From contig CAVPDG010000021.1 of the NCBI GenBank assembly GCA_963702535.1, positions 62,001 to 126,000 on the forward strand: DNA of 64,000 nt. The letters run 5' to 3'. This DNA is from CAVPDG01 sp963702535. GTDB taxonomy: Bacteria > Chloroflexota > Anaerolineae > Anaerolineales > UBA4823. This document shows, piece by piece, positions 27,405-37,468 of the stretch (position 1 is its first letter; every line of letters starts with the position of its first letter). The position numbers were made by a program, and so were the translations under genes. The notes below the pieces were generated by a model. That model was not told the DNA's origin. It ran no database searches and worked only from the letters and a program-made list of their open reading frames with translations.

Positions 27405-28586
27405 CTAACCCTGGGCGACCGGCAGGGTGAAGAAGAAAGTCGATCCCTGTCCCTCGCCCGGGCTCTCTGCCCAAATCCGCCCGCCATGCGCCTGGACGAT
27501 CGAGCGAGCGATCGTCAGACCGATACCGCTTCCTCCTGCCGCCCGTGAGCGCGACTTATCCACCCGGTAGAAACGGTCAAAGACGTGCTCCAGGTGCTCG
27601 GCGCCGATGCCGGCGCCGGTATCGCTCACCGAGCAGCGTACAAACCCGCCTTCTTCGCTTGCTGAGATGGCTACCTGCCCGTTCGGGGGTGTGTATTGCA
27701 ATGCATTCCCCACCAGGTTCGTCAGCACCTGCCCGATGCGGTGCTCATCAGCCAGGACGGGCGGCAGACCGTCTGGCAGTTGGATTTCCAGGATCACGCC
27801 CTTATCCGCATACTGGCGGCTCAAGCGCTCTGCTACCGCTTGCGCCAGGCTTTCAACACTCACCGGCGCCAGGTGAAGCTCATACGCGCCCGCCTCTACC
27901 CGGCTGAGCTCTTGCAGGTCCTCCACCAGGCGCCCCAGGCGCTCGGCTTCACGGTAAATCTGCTCGTACGTCTCGATCTCGGGCGGCAGCACGCCGTCGA
28001 TGAGCGCCTCCACAGAGCCGCGGATGGTCGTCAGCGGCGTGCGCAGCTCGTGCGCCACGTCGCCAATCAACTGGCGGCGCATGCTCTCCGTCTGCTCCAG
28101 GCGCTGCGCCATTTCATTAAAGCTCAGCGCCAGCCGCCCCAGCTCATCCAGCTCGGATTCAGGCTTGCCCCGCGGCAGAGCGACCCGCTCTGCGTAATTG
28201 CCCTGCGCGATGCGCAGGCTGGCATTCTGCATCAAGCGCACCGGCGCCACCACCTGCCGGGCGACCAGCAGGCTCGCCAGCACACCCGCAAGCGTGGCTG
28301 CCAGCGCAGCCCAGGTGAGCGAATCGCGCAGCGCCAGCAGGAAATTGGCGAACAAACCGCCCATCATCCCGCCATACCCGCGCCCGAGTGCGCCCTGCCC
28401 CTGCATCATGCCCTGCATCATGCCTTCCCCCTCGCCCGCCGGTTGCATGCTGAGCATGTGCCGGCTGAAGGCTTGCGGTGCAGCGAGATACACCGACACA
28501 GATAGCACGCAGGCAAAGACCAGGATGACGATCAGGTAGGAGAGAAAAAGCTTGATGCTCAAATGGCTGCGCAGATAGGCGATCAT
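27405..28586 (-). CDS. Sensor histidine kinase with Met-rich extracytoplasmic loop
   Basis: An intact 393-aa kinase: helix 1 (LFLSYLIVILVFACVLSVSV), an outer loop of ~50 residues with EGEGMMQGMMQGQGALGRG and GGMMGG, helix 2, HAMP, HisKA with VAHELRTPLTTIRG, N box LVGNALQYTPPN, G1 DTGAGIG and G2 GSGIGLTI. The domain order is that of BaeS/CpxA-type envelope-stress kinases. The methionine clusters may bind Cu(I) or Ag(I). Its start overlaps the stop of the response regulator gene (ATGA), so kinase and regulator are translationally coupled. Confidence 0.92.
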   Translation of the reverse strand: MIAYLRSHLSIKLFLSYLIVILVFACVLSVSVYLAAPQAFSRHMLSMQPAGEGEGMMQGMMQGQGALGRGYGGMMGGLFANFLLALRDSLTWAALAATLAGVLASLLVARQVVAPVRLMQNASLRIAQGNYAERVALPRGKPESELDELGRLALSFNEMAQRLEQTESMRRQLIGDVAHELRTPLTTIRGSVEALIDGVLPPEIETYEQIYREAERLGRLVEDLQELSRVEAGAYELHLAPVSVESLAQAVAERLSRQYADKGVILEIQLPDGLPPVLADEHRIGQVLTNLVGNALQYTPPNGQVAISASEEGGFVRCSVSDTGAGIGAEHLEHVFDRFYRVDKSRSRAAGGSGIGLTIARSIVQAHGGRIWAESPGEGQGSTFFFTLPVAQG

Positions 28587-29266
28587 AACTCGACCTCGTC
28601 TTCGAAGCGGTAACCCACGCCCCGCACCGTGGTGATATAGGTTTCGCCGCCCAGCTTCTGGCGGATGTGCCCCACATGCACATCCACAACCCGCATCTCA
28701 CCGTAGTAGGCGTAACCCCATACCTTCTCCAGCAGTTGCTCGCGGCTGAGCACTCGCCCCCGGTTCTCCGCCAGCGTGCGCAACAGGTCAAATTCGATCG
28801 CCGTCAGCTCGACAGGCGCCCCATCCAGGGTTACCTGCCGGCTGCCGATATCGATGCGCACGTGGCGGAACGCCAGGACTTCCGCTTCCGCTTGCCCGCC
28901 GCCGGAGCGCAGCCGGCGCAACCCGGCTTTGACCCGCGCCGCCAGCTCGCGCGGGCTGAACGGCTTGGTGACATAATCGTCCGCCCCCACCGAAAGCCCG
29001 ACGATTTTATCCGTCTCCTCGCTGCGCGCGGTGAGCAGGATCACATAGACATCCGATTCGCGACGCAATTGGGAGAGCACTTCCAGCCCATCCATCCCGG
29101 GCAGCATCAAGTCAAGCACAATCAGGTCGGGTTTAATCGCCCGGGCAGACTTCAAACCGTCTCCACCCGTAGCGGCGGTGAAAACCTCATGCCCCTCGGG
29201 CTTCAGGTACGCGGCGACCAGCTTGAGGATCGAGGGCTCATCATCAATGACCAGGATTTTTGCCAT
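28583..29266 (-). CDS. OmpR/PhoB-family response regulator
   Basis: The start is taken as the ATG at 29266 (MAKILVIDDEPSI); an in-frame start three codons upstream is possible. The receiver domain has the acidic pair in VIDDE, phospho-acceptor Asp in DLIVLDLMLPGMDG and Lys in VTKPFSPRE. The C-terminal winged helix reads LTAIEFDLLRTLAENRG, LEKVWGYAY and VVDVHVGHIRQKLG. It is the partner of the kinase directly downstream. Likely targets include the Met-rich protein and ZIP genes nearby, but no binding site was recognised. Confidence 0.93.
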   Translation of the reverse strand: MAKILVIDDEPSILKLVAAYLKPEGHEVFTAATGGDGLKSARAIKPDLIVLDLMLPGMDGLEVLSQLRRESDVYVILLTARSEETDKIVGLSVGADDYVTKPFSPRELAARVKAGLRRLRSGGGQAEAEVLAFRHVRIDIGSRQVTLDGAPVELTAIEFDLLRTLAENRGRVLSREQLLEKVWGYAYYGEMRVVDVHVGHIRQKLGGETYITTVRGVGYRFEDEVEL

Positions 29267-29472
29267 ATCATACACTCAGTGGTGGTAGTAATCTTGCCTC
29301 AACGCCGCTGGCGGCACGTTCACAGCGTCTCCAGCTCTGCAGCCTGGGTCCACAAATACAATTGTGCAGCGATCCGGTCAAGCCAGGATCTTGCTGCACA
29401 ACAGTATAGTCGAATGGGTGCATTGCGAAACATGATCTTGTAAAGTTTTGTTAAAGCTCGCTTTACAAACGC

Positions 29473-30048
29473 TCAAGCATCTATCCGCCAGTAAGCACCA
29501 CCGCCGCCTTCCCGCGCCAGCATGTGATATTCGATCAGGCTGCGGCGCAAGAATGAGTAATCGGCGTTGTAGCGCGACAGGATCTCGTTGACTTGCTTTT
29601 CGGTGTAGCGCTCTCCAGGCATGAAGTCCTTTAGGACATAGCGCAGGATCACCTCCAGCTTCTTCTCCTGGGCGGGGAATTGCCGGATGCTCCCGTCTGG
29701 AGACAGGAAGTTTTTCAGCACCTTGCGGTCGTACGCATCCACATCCACGCCCACGCTGACCGCCGAAAAGGTCTCCCGCTCCAGCAAGCGTTGCGCCATG
29801 GCTTCGATGACTTTCGTCTCGAGCTGGTAAACACTGTAGTAACCCTGGGCGCGGGCGCTCACCAGCCCGGCATGAGCCAGCATGCTCAGGTGGTGAGACA
29901 CTGTGGACGATTGCACACCCAGCATCTCAGCCATCTGCTCGACAGTCAGCGGCGAGCGCGCCAGCAGACCGACGATCTTCAAGCGGTTGGCATCCGCCAG
30001 GGCTTTGAAAAATTCCAACAACTCATCATTGGCGTTTTCAGTGTCCAT
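29473..30048 (-). CDS. ArsR-type winged-helix regulator with C-terminal DUF2087 domain
   Basis: An intact 191-aa protein. The N-terminal ~85 residues are an ArsR-like HTH (ADANRLKIVGLLARSPLTVE, EMLGVQSSTVSHHLSMLAHA). The C-terminal half matches DUF2087 (DGSIRQFPAQEKKLEVILRY, YTEKQVNEILSRYNADYSFL). No Cys metal site of ArsR/SmtB is visible, so it is probably not a metal sensor. It is monocistronic, with ~205 bases to the response regulator gene downstream, where I recognise no gene. Confidence 0.88.
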   Translation of the reverse strand: MDTENANDELLEFFKALADANRLKIVGLLARSPLTVEQMAEMLGVQSSTVSHHLSMLAHAGLVSARAQGYYSVYQLETKVIEAMAQRLLERETFSAVSVGVDVDAYDRKVLKNFLSPDGSIRQFPAQEKKLEVILRYVLKDFMPGERYTEKQVNEILSRYNADYSFLRRSLIEYHMLAREGGGGAYWRIDA

Positions 30049-30204
30049 TCCAATGCTCCTTATAGATCGATTTTCCGCTAACTATTTTTACGTTCTTCTA
30101 TTTAATTTTATGCGGATTTACTTATTTGTCAAGGTACCGGATTCCACGAACAACCTTTGAGTGCTTCCCGCGGTCATCCGAGAGAGATTACCCGCTTAAA
30201 TGGG

Positions 30205-30247
30205 CAGGGTGTTCCGTGAGGGTCGGTACCGCTCACAGAACACCCTG
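30205..30247. terminator. Terminator-like hairpin
   Basis: Perfect 10-bp arms CAGGGTGTTC (30205-30214) and GAACACCCTG (30238-30247), with further CGTGAG/CTCAC pairing inside. It lies 30 bases beyond the stop of the minus-strand lipoprotein gene. No T tract follows on that strand. Confidence 0.5.
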
Positions 30248-30279
30248 TCGCCTCAAGCGAGTGGACTCAGGAAGCTCCA

Positions 30280-30869
30280 CTATCCACCGGCGAACTGGGT
30301 CCCAAACATGGATTGCAGCGTTTGCAGAATGGTCGAATTCTCGCCCACGTAGATCAAGACCACATTGCCAGATGAGAAGAAATGCGGCGTGCTGATCCAA
30401 TCCAGCACGGCTGCGCCTACCGATTTCCCATCGGCAGAAACGCTTTGCACGTCTGCGGCTGCCGCTTCAGGCGAGGCGTACTCGTACACCTGCAGCTCGT
30501 CGCCGCCCAAGAGCAACACCTTGCCGGGGACCGAGAAAAACGATTGGGATACATCGCCGCCTTCAGCCGCAGCCAATCCCGCCGATTGCAAGCTGGCCAG
30601 CAGTGTGGCCACAGCGCTGCCGCTTGCCGGGTATCTCCCCCGCCAGGCTGCGGGTAGGGACTGGCAAAGTCGACCTCTGCCACCGGCTGTGCAGCTACCG
30701 GGGAAGGATACGCCAGCATCTCAAGCGGAGCCTGGGGCTCTTGCGTGGTCGCCACATCTGCAACAGCCGGAGCTTCCGTTGCCGGCGGGGTTGCCTTGCC
30801 ATTGCAGGCGCTCAACAGCAGCGCTGCAGAAATCATCACCAAAGGTACAAATTTTAAGCTTTTCTGCAT
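30280..30869 (-). CDS. Small lipoprotein of unknown function (frame broken)
   Basis: It begins with MQKSLKFVPL and a lipoprotein signal (ISAALLLSACNGK), then a Pro/Ala/Thr linker (PPATEAPAVADVATTQE). After a frame break near 30640 the domain reads FFSVPGKVLLLGGDELQVYE, YASPEAAAADVQSVSADGKS and HFFSSGNVVLIYVGENS. Similar lipoproteins are common in Chloroflexota, but no function is known to me. It probably lies on the outer membrane face. Confidence 0.68.
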
Positions 30870-31054
30870 GCCTTTCTCCCATGACCGGGTGCATCCCGGT
30901 GTAAATTTCCGCTATTATATCCAATCCTGGGCGCAAACATCGCACAGCTGGGCTTAAAGTTCCTTAACCTTTCCTTGCTGTTATTTTTTGTTGCGCCTGC
31001 ATATAATCAGGTTGTGCGTATGTCGAGCATCGTCTAGTACCCGGAGGGGCAGCC

Positions 31055-32275
31055 ATGAGACAAGATCACCTTACGCGCCGGCAGTTTCTGAAAACAGCAT
31101 TAGCCGGCTATCGCCTCCCTGGCAATCGCCGGCAAAGCGCGCCGCATGCCCGTCTCTTCTCAAGCTACGCCGCCGCCCATCCACCTGCCAATCTTGCTCA
31201 AGGGCTCCGGCGCGGTTGACCTGCGCGGGCGCGTGATCCACCTCTATTCACCTTCTGTCACCAATTGGGATTTCAACAGCAGCCATTATTACGGTCGCAC
31301 GCAGGCAACCGGCGTGGTAGGCGTTAGCCAGCCTGTGGTCGACGCCATGGTCGATCGCGGCGTGACAGCCCTGCTCGGTCTGCAGGCGACGCCGTAGCGG
31401 AAGCCTGGCGACGCCTGACGCCCGATTACGTTGCCGGCGACCGGATCGCCATCAAGATCAATCTGAACAATTCGTCCAGCTGTAGCTCGACGGTAGCTTC
31501 CATCGACGCCATCGCCCAGCCGGTCAATGCGGTGGTGCGCGGGCTCAAGCTGCGCGGCGTGCGCGACCAGGATATCCTCGTCTACGACGCCATTCGCAGC
31601 TTCCCTACCCGCCTCTACAACGAGCTGGCAAACCATAACATCCTGCTTTACGATGGCAGCGGTTGCCGTAGCCACACCGCCACCTTCAGCAGCAGCGACC
31701 CAAACGCCAGCGTACAGTTCCACCCCCCCAGCGGTAGCCTGCCGACAGTTCGCATCAACGACATGCTCATCCAGGCGAAGTACCTGATCAATATGCCCAT
31801 CATGAAAGGGCATCCCATCGCGGGAGTGACGCTGGGTTTCAAGAACCATTTCGGGTCTACCAATAATCCAGGCGGAATGCACACCTACGTCGATACTGAC
31901 TACGCCCAAATCAACCAATACGACGCCCTTGTCGATCTGAACTCCAACCCGCACATCCGGGACAAAACCGTGCTGGTTCTGGGCGATGGCATCTACGGCA
32001 GCCGCCAGTACCAGGATACACCGCCCGAGCGCTGGAGCACCTTTGGCAACGCATCTCCTTGCAGCCTTTTCTTCGCTGCCGACCCCGTTGCCATCGACTG
32101 CGTGATGCACGACCTGCTCAAAGCCGAGCGCGGCGCTGCCCAGCCCGCCACCAGCAACGCCTACCTGCGCCTGGCAGAGAGCGCCGGGCTTGGCATTTAC
32201 GAGACCGGCAACCCCTGGCAGCTACCTTACGGTATTGGCTATACGAAAATTACATATCTTCGCTTCGACACTTAA
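31055..32275 (+). CDS. Tat-exported DUF362 domain protein (frame broken)
   Basis: It starts at the ATG at 31055 after GGAGG. The N-terminus has a twin-arginine signal (TRRQFLKTALA); its hydrophobic part is completed only after a frame change near 31110, and a second change near 31385 is needed before GDAVAEAWRRLTPDYVAGDR. The rest is DUF362: AIKINLNNSSSCSS, LKLRGVRDQDILVYDAIRSF, AKYLINMPIMKGHPIAGVTL, GFKNHFGSTNNPG, LVLGDGIYGSRQYQD and AADPVAIDCVMHDLL. DUF362 proteins often bind iron-sulfur clusters or cofactors; Tat export implies folding before transport. Function unknown. Confidence 0.78.
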
Positions 32276-32482
32276 CCGAACTCCCGGTTAAATTCGCTCG
32301 CCGCAAATTTAAAAATTTATGTATAATTAAAAAGCTTTAATCTTGCCGCGACATTCCACCTCGTATTCGATCGCCCCAGCAGAGACTTACGCCACAAACC
32401 AAAAATCAAAAAACCAAAGTAGTTTTAACGAATCTCAGACCGGCGCAGTATTGGTCAGGAGAAACCTGTCAAGGAGGCTCCC

Positions 32483-33649
32483 ATGCCCAGAAACCCATTC
32501 CGCAAGAAAATCACCCAGGACCCCACCCTCGTGCACGAGGTCGGCAATCCTGAAGGCGCTCTGATCCACCTGGATACCATCGTAAAAACATTCAAGACCG
32601 CCGCCGGTGAGGTAGACGTCCTCAAAGGGATCAGCGTCAATTTCTACCCGGGCGAGTTCATCGGCATCATCGGCAAATCCGGCAGCGGGAAATCCACACT
32701 GATCAATATGATCACCGGCATCGACCGCCCAACTTCCGGCGAGGTTTACGTTGAGCAAGTTCCCGTCCACACCCTCAGCGAGAACCAGCTCGCCATCTGG
32801 CGCGGGCGCAAGATGGGCATCGTTTTCCAGTTCTTCCAGCTCCTGCCCACCCTGTCGCTGGTCGAAAACATCATGCTGCCCATGGATTTTTGCAAAATGT
32901 ACTCGCTCCGCGAGCGCAAGAAGCGCGCGCTGGATCTGCTCGAGCTTTTTGAGATGGGAGAGCATGCCAATAAGCTACCCACCGCCCTCTCCGGCGGGCA
33001 ACAGCAGCGCGTGGCAATCGCTCGCGCCATGGCAAACGACCCGCCCATCATCCTCGCCGACGAGCCTACCGGCAACCTGGACTCCAAAACCGCGGCGACG
33101 ATCTTCAGCACCTTCGAGGATCTGGTCAAGAAGGGCAAGACCGTCATCATGGTCACGCACGATTCCAGCCTGGCGCGGCGGGTACAGCGCACCATGCTCA
33201 TCGCCGATGGCGAGATCGTCAATGCCTTCCTGGCGCGCGCCCTGCCTCTATTGACCCACGACCAGATGCTTAAAGCCACGCACCACCTGACGCCAATGCG
33301 TTTCGAGCCGGGCGCTACCATCATGCAGGAGGGCGCTTTCAGCGATAAGTTCTACATCGTCACCAGCGGGCGCGCCGAAGTGGCACTCAAGCGCCCCGGT
33401 GGGGCTGACGTGGTCGTCTTCCGCCCCGGTCCGGGGGAGTATTTTGGCGAGATCGAGCTGATGCGCGAGACAGAGAGCATTGCCACCGTGCGTGCCGTGG
33501 TCGATTCACCCGTCGAAATCGTGGCCCTCGACCGGCAGACTTTCACCGAGCTGCTCTCCGAATCCGAAGAGACGCGCGACGCCATGCGACAGATCGTTGA
33601 CGCCCGGACATCGGAAAACCTGGCGGCGCGTGGCAGGAGGCAAGTATGA
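32483..33649 (+). CDS. MacB/LolD-type ABC ATPase fused to a cyclic-nucleotide-binding domain
   Basis: An intact 388-aa protein. Residues ~20-240 form an ABC ATPase: Walker A GKSGSGKST, Q-loop FQFFQLLPTLSLVEN, signature LSGGQQQR, Walker B IILADEPTG and switch His in MVTHDSS. Residues ~265-380 form a Crp-like cNMP-binding beta-barrel (MRFEPGATIMQEGAFSDKFY, GPGEYFGEIELMRE, SIATVRAVVDSPVEIVALDR). The fusion suggests that transport is gated by a cyclic nucleotide or similar ligand. The stop overlaps the start of the permease gene (ATGA). With the FtsX permease and the membrane-fusion lipoprotein it forms a tripartite MacAB-like export or lipoprotein-handling system. Confidence 0.9.
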   Translation: MPRNPFRKKITQDPTLVHEVGNPEGALIHLDTIVKTFKTAAGEVDVLKGISVNFYPGEFIGIIGKSGSGKSTLINMITGIDRPTSGEVYVEQVPVHTLSENQLAIWRGRKMGIVFQFFQLLPTLSLVENIMLPMDFCKMYSLRERKKRALDLLELFEMGEHANKLPTALSGGQQQRVAIARAMANDPPIILADEPTGNLDSKTAATIFSTFEDLVKKGKTVIMVTHDSSLARRVQRTMLIADGEIVNAFLARALPLLTHDQMLKATHHLTPMRFEPGATIMQEGAFSDKFYIVTSGRAEVALKRPGGADVVVFRPGPGEYFGEIELMRETESIATVRAVVDSPVEIVALDRQTFTELLSESEETRDAMRQIVDARTSENLAARGRRQV

Positions 33650-36046
33650 TCGCACCACGCTGGCGCAAGATCATCAAAGATATCACCTCCAACCCCTGGC
33701 GCACGCTGCTGGTCATGTCGACCATCGGCATCGGCGTCCTGGCGGTCGGCTTCGTCAGCACGCTCTACATGCGCGTGCTGGGCGATATGGATAAGGACTA
33801 CCAATCGGTCAACCCGCACTCGGCGATCATCTATACAGATTACTTTACCGACGACCTGTTGCCCTCCCTGGAGAAGCTTCCCGGCGTGGGCAAGGTGGAA
33901 GGGCGCAGCTCGAGCGGCGGCAACATCCAGTCGCAGAGCGGTAAAGAGGTATATCTGAATATCCTGGCAATGCCATCCCCGGCAAGTCGCAGATCGATAT
34001 GCTGGTCCCGGTCGGGGGAGCAAAACTAGCGCTCATCTGGCGATCACGAGATCCTGCTGGAAAGGTCGGTCCTGGCTGGTCTGCCGCTCAAAGTGGGCGA
34101 ATTCGCTCGACGTAAAACTGGGCAACGGGCGCATCCGCTCGCTCAAGATCGCCGGCTTCGTCCACGACCCAACCACAATCCCGTACGCCTTCTCCAACCA
34201 GGCTACCGGCTATGTATCGGCGAAAACCCTGGAATGGCTGGATGGCACAACCGACTACAACATGATCTACCTGGCGGTCGCCGAGAAGAAGACCGACGTC
34301 CAGCATGTCAATTCTGTCGCCAGTACAGTGGCTAAAAAAGTTGAAAACAGCGGCAGGCAGGTCTACGCCACCCTGGTCTACGAGCCTGGCAAGCACTTCG
34401 CCGCATCCATCGTCCAGGCGCTGATCGCCATGATGCTCTTCCTGGGATTGCTGGTCGTGCTGCTCAGCGCCATCCTGGTGGCGAATACCATCGACGCCGT
34501 TGTCGGTCAGCAAGTGCGCCAGATCGGGGTCATGAAAGCCGTCGGCGCCAGCGCCGGACAGATCGCCGGCATCTACCTGGCGCTCGTCACTTTCTACGGC
34601 ATTCTTTCGCTGCTCGTTGCCATCCCGGTCGCCGCCTGGGCGGCCAATATCATCGGCGATGGCTTCTCCGAATATCTCAACTACCGCCCGGGGGGATTTA
34701 TCTTTCCGACACAAACCCTGATCATCCAGCTCATCATCGCCATCGGCATCCCCATCCTGGCGACGCTCTTCCCCGTGATGCGTGGCGCGCGCATGACGGT
34801 GCGCGAGGCGATCAACAGCTACGGTCTCGGCGGCGGTCATTTTGGACAGAGCCGGTTCGACCGGCTGATCGAGCGCGTGCGCGGTTTGCCGCGCCCGCTG
34901 CTGCTCTCCCTGCGCAACACTTTCCGGCGCAAGTGGCGCCTGGCGCGCACGCTTGTTCGCCCTCGCCCTGGCGGGCACCATGTTCATCGCCGTCTTCAAC
35001 CTGCGAGCCTCGATGAATATCACTATCGATGAGATCCTGGGCTACGTGCTCTCGGACGTCAACGTGGGATTCGGGCGCATGTACCGCACGGATAAGATCA
35101 TCCCGCTGGCGATGAGCGTGCCGGGCGTGAAAGCCGTCGAAGCCTGGGGCGGCGCGCTTGGCAACCTCCCCTCTCTCGACGGGAAAAGCGAAATCCAGCT
35201 CCAGATCACTGCCCCACCGGGAGAATCTGCAATTAATTGACCCCACCATCACCTCCGGGCGCTGGCTGGTTCCCGAAGACCAGAATGCCATCGTCATCGG
35301 CAATCACCTGCTCAAAGCCCGCCCGGATTTGAAAGTAGGCGACGAGATCACCATCAAAATCAATGAGCAGGATACCCAGTGGAAGATCGTCGGCACCTTC
35401 CGCATGGGCGGCAATATGCCTTTCCCGCCGGTGTTCGTCAATTATAAATACCTGATGCATGTGCTGGGCGCATCCGATAAATTGGGCTCTATCCGGGTGA
35501 CCACCGACCAGAATGACCCCATCACGCAGGAGCGCATCGCCGATCAATTGAAACAGGTGTTTAAAGATAACAATATCGAGGTCCAGCAAATCCTGACTTC
35601 GTCTTACGTTGCCCGCCAGAACACAGCCACCACCGACGTGCTGATCATCTTCCTGGGAGGTATGGCGGTCTTGATCGCTGTTGTCGGCGGGTCTGGGCTT
35701 GGCAAGCACCATGAGCCTGAACGTCATCGAGCGCATCCGCGAGTTCGGCGTGATGCGCGCCATCGGCGCTTCCAACCTCTCTATCCAATCGATGGTGATC
35801 GTCGAGGGCATGCTGATCGGCTTGATCAGCTGGGTTTTGGGGGTCATCTTCGCCTTCCCGGTTGGGATGGTCATCAGCCAGGTGGTGGGCGTAACAATCA
35901 TGCAGAGCCCGCTGACCTTCGCCATCGGCTGGGACGGCTTCATCTTGTGGATGATCCTGATCCTGATCATCTCCGCTGTCGCCAGCTCATCGCCGGCGCG
36001 CAGCGCTTCACGGCTCACCGTCCGGGAGGTGCTGGCGTACGAATAA
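33646..36046 (+). CDS. FtsX/MacB-like ABC permease (six frame breaks)
   Basis: A single ~795-aa permease, spread over all three frames with changes near 33966, 34036, 34107, 34950, 35215 and 35690. It has an N-terminal helix (WRTLLVMSTIGIGVLAVGF), a large extracytoplasmic domain (SLEKLPGVGKVEGRSSSGG on), a first FtsX unit (LLVVLLSAILVANTIDAVVG, QVRQIGVMKAVGASAGQIAG), a second helix and periplasmic domain (FALALAGTMFIAVFNLRAS), and a C-terminal FtsX unit (IERIREFGVMRAIGAS). This is the duplicated MacB/LolC-like layout. The number of breaks is the highest in the window. It sits between its ATPase and adaptor genes. Confidence 0.8.
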
Positions 36047-36160
36047 GCGCAACCTCACAGGGATTTTATCAGGGATCTACCGAGATTGCTCAATGGCTCA
36101 CAAGAAAGAAGGACACTCAGGTTATAATTCATCCAGGAAAACCATAAGGGAGACTTAAAA

Positions 36161-37390
36161 ATGACCAACAAATTGTTCAAGCTGAGCACAATCCTGATTT
36201 TCGCGGCGCTCCTGCTGGCGGCTTGCGGGCAGATGCCGGGGGCAGGCGGGGCCGATGGCACGCCTACCGCGCTGCCGCCGGTGGTTTCTGCCGGCGAGAT
36301 CGTGGTGGATGGGCGCATCGTGCCCAACGAGTGGGTAGACCTGGCTTTCAACACCAGCGGCGAGATTGCCGAAGTCCTGGTGCAAGAAGGCGATAGCGTC
36401 CAGGCTGGGGATGTGATCGCCCGCCTGGGCAACCGCGAAACCCTGGAATCGAACGTCTCCAAAGCCAACCTGGAGATCCTCTCTGCCCAGCAAGAGCAGC
36501 TGGACGCCGAGCAGGCGCGCCAGGAGCTCTTCGACACGCTCTCCATCGCCCAGACCAACGCCCTGCAAGAGCTGAATGATGCCCGCCAGGCGCTCAAGGA
36601 TGCCGACCGCAAGGTTGCCGGTCTGCGCTCCGATCCCAGCCAGGCAGACCTGGAAGAAGCCGAGGCAACGCTGATCCTGACGAAGGATAAGCTGACCAAG
36701 GCAGAGAAGGATTACAAAGAGTACGAGAACCGCTCGGAGAAGAACTTGATTCGCGCTGCGCTGCTCAACAAGGTTTCCCAGGCGCGCCGCGATTACGATA
36801 ACGCCCTGCGCCGCTACAACAACATCCTCAACGGCTCGACCGACTTTAGCCGCACCCAGACGCAGGCAGAGCAGCAAATCGCCCAGTCTCGCCTGGCGCA
36901 AGCCCAGAAAGACTACGACGAGCTGCAAACCGGACCCGATCCCGACCAGCTTGCCCTGGCAGAGAAGCGCATCGAAACCGCCAAGGGACGCATCTCCGCT
37001 ACCGAAACTGCCCTGGCGGCTGCCCAGGCAGCCCTGGCTGACCTGGACCTGGTAGCCACCATCCCCGGCACGATCACCAAGCTGGATCTGATCGGCGGGC
37101 AGCGAGTTTCCCCCGGTGTGATGGTCGCCCAGATCGCGGACTTCTCCAAATGGTACGTCGAGACGGATAACCTGACCGAGATCGATGTCGTGGATGTCGC
37201 CGTTGGCCAAAACGCCACGATCACGCCAGATGCGCTCCCGGAGCTGGTTTTGAGCGGCGTGGTAGAGAAGATCAGCGATAACTTCGAAGAGAAGCGCGGC
37301 GATATCACCTACACCGCCCGCATCCTGCTCAACGACGTCGACCCCCGCCTGCGCTGGGGTATGACCACCGTCGTCAAGTTCGAGAAATAA
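36161..37390 (+). CDS. MacA/HlyD-type membrane-fusion lipoprotein
   Basis: An intact 409-aa protein. It has a lipoprotein signal (LLAACGQMPG), a first biotinyl/lipoyl half-motif (SGEIAEVLVQEGDSVQAGDV), a long coiled coil of ~190 residues rich in Gln, Ala and Glu (from about NLEILSAQQEQLDAEQARQE), the second lipoyl half (VATIPGTITKLDLIGGQRVS) and a beta-barrel/membrane-proximal domain. It is the periplasmic adaptor of the export system encoded just upstream, 114 bases after the permease stop. It is followed by a strong terminator, which closes the transport operon. Confidence 0.93.
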   Translation: MTNKLFKLSTILIFAALLLAACGQMPGAGGADGTPTALPPVVSAGEIVVDGRIVPNEWVDLAFNTSGEIAEVLVQEGDSVQAGDVIARLGNRETLESNVSKANLEILSAQQEQLDAEQARQELFDTLSIAQTNALQELNDARQALKDADRKVAGLRSDPSQADLEEAEATLILTKDKLTKAEKDYKEYENRSEKNLIRAALLNKVSQARRDYDNALRRYNNILNGSTDFSRTQTQAEQQIAQSRLAQAQKDYDELQTGPDPDQLALAEKRIETAKGRISATETALAAAQAALADLDLVATIPGTITKLDLIGGQRVSPGVMVAQIADFSKWYVETDNLTEIDVVDVAVGQNATITPDALPELVLSGVVEKISDNFEEKRGDITYTARILLNDVDPRLRWGMTTVVKFEK

Positions 37391-37408
37391 CGACTGTACT
37401 CACCCAAG

Positions 37409-37447
37409 GGTGCAGGGTGGGCGGCGCTCGCCCTGCACCTTTTTTTA
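37409..37447 (+). terminator. Rho-independent terminator of the export operon
   Basis: Arms GGTGCAGGG (37409-37417) and CCCTGCACC (37431-37439), with additional GGGCG/CGCCC-type pairing inside, followed directly by a run of seven to eight T residues. Confidence 0.85.
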
Positions 37448-37468
37448 TTTACAAAAGAGGCGCACCCC

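Noticed and set aside
33966..34107. Programmed ribosomal frameshifting
   Set aside because: Breaks occur in many unrelated genes, in both directions, and without a shared slippery site and pseudoknot.
33646..36046. Several separate small permease genes
   Set aside because: The fragments follow the exact order of one duplicated FtsX/MacB protein, so frame breaks in a single gene explain them better.
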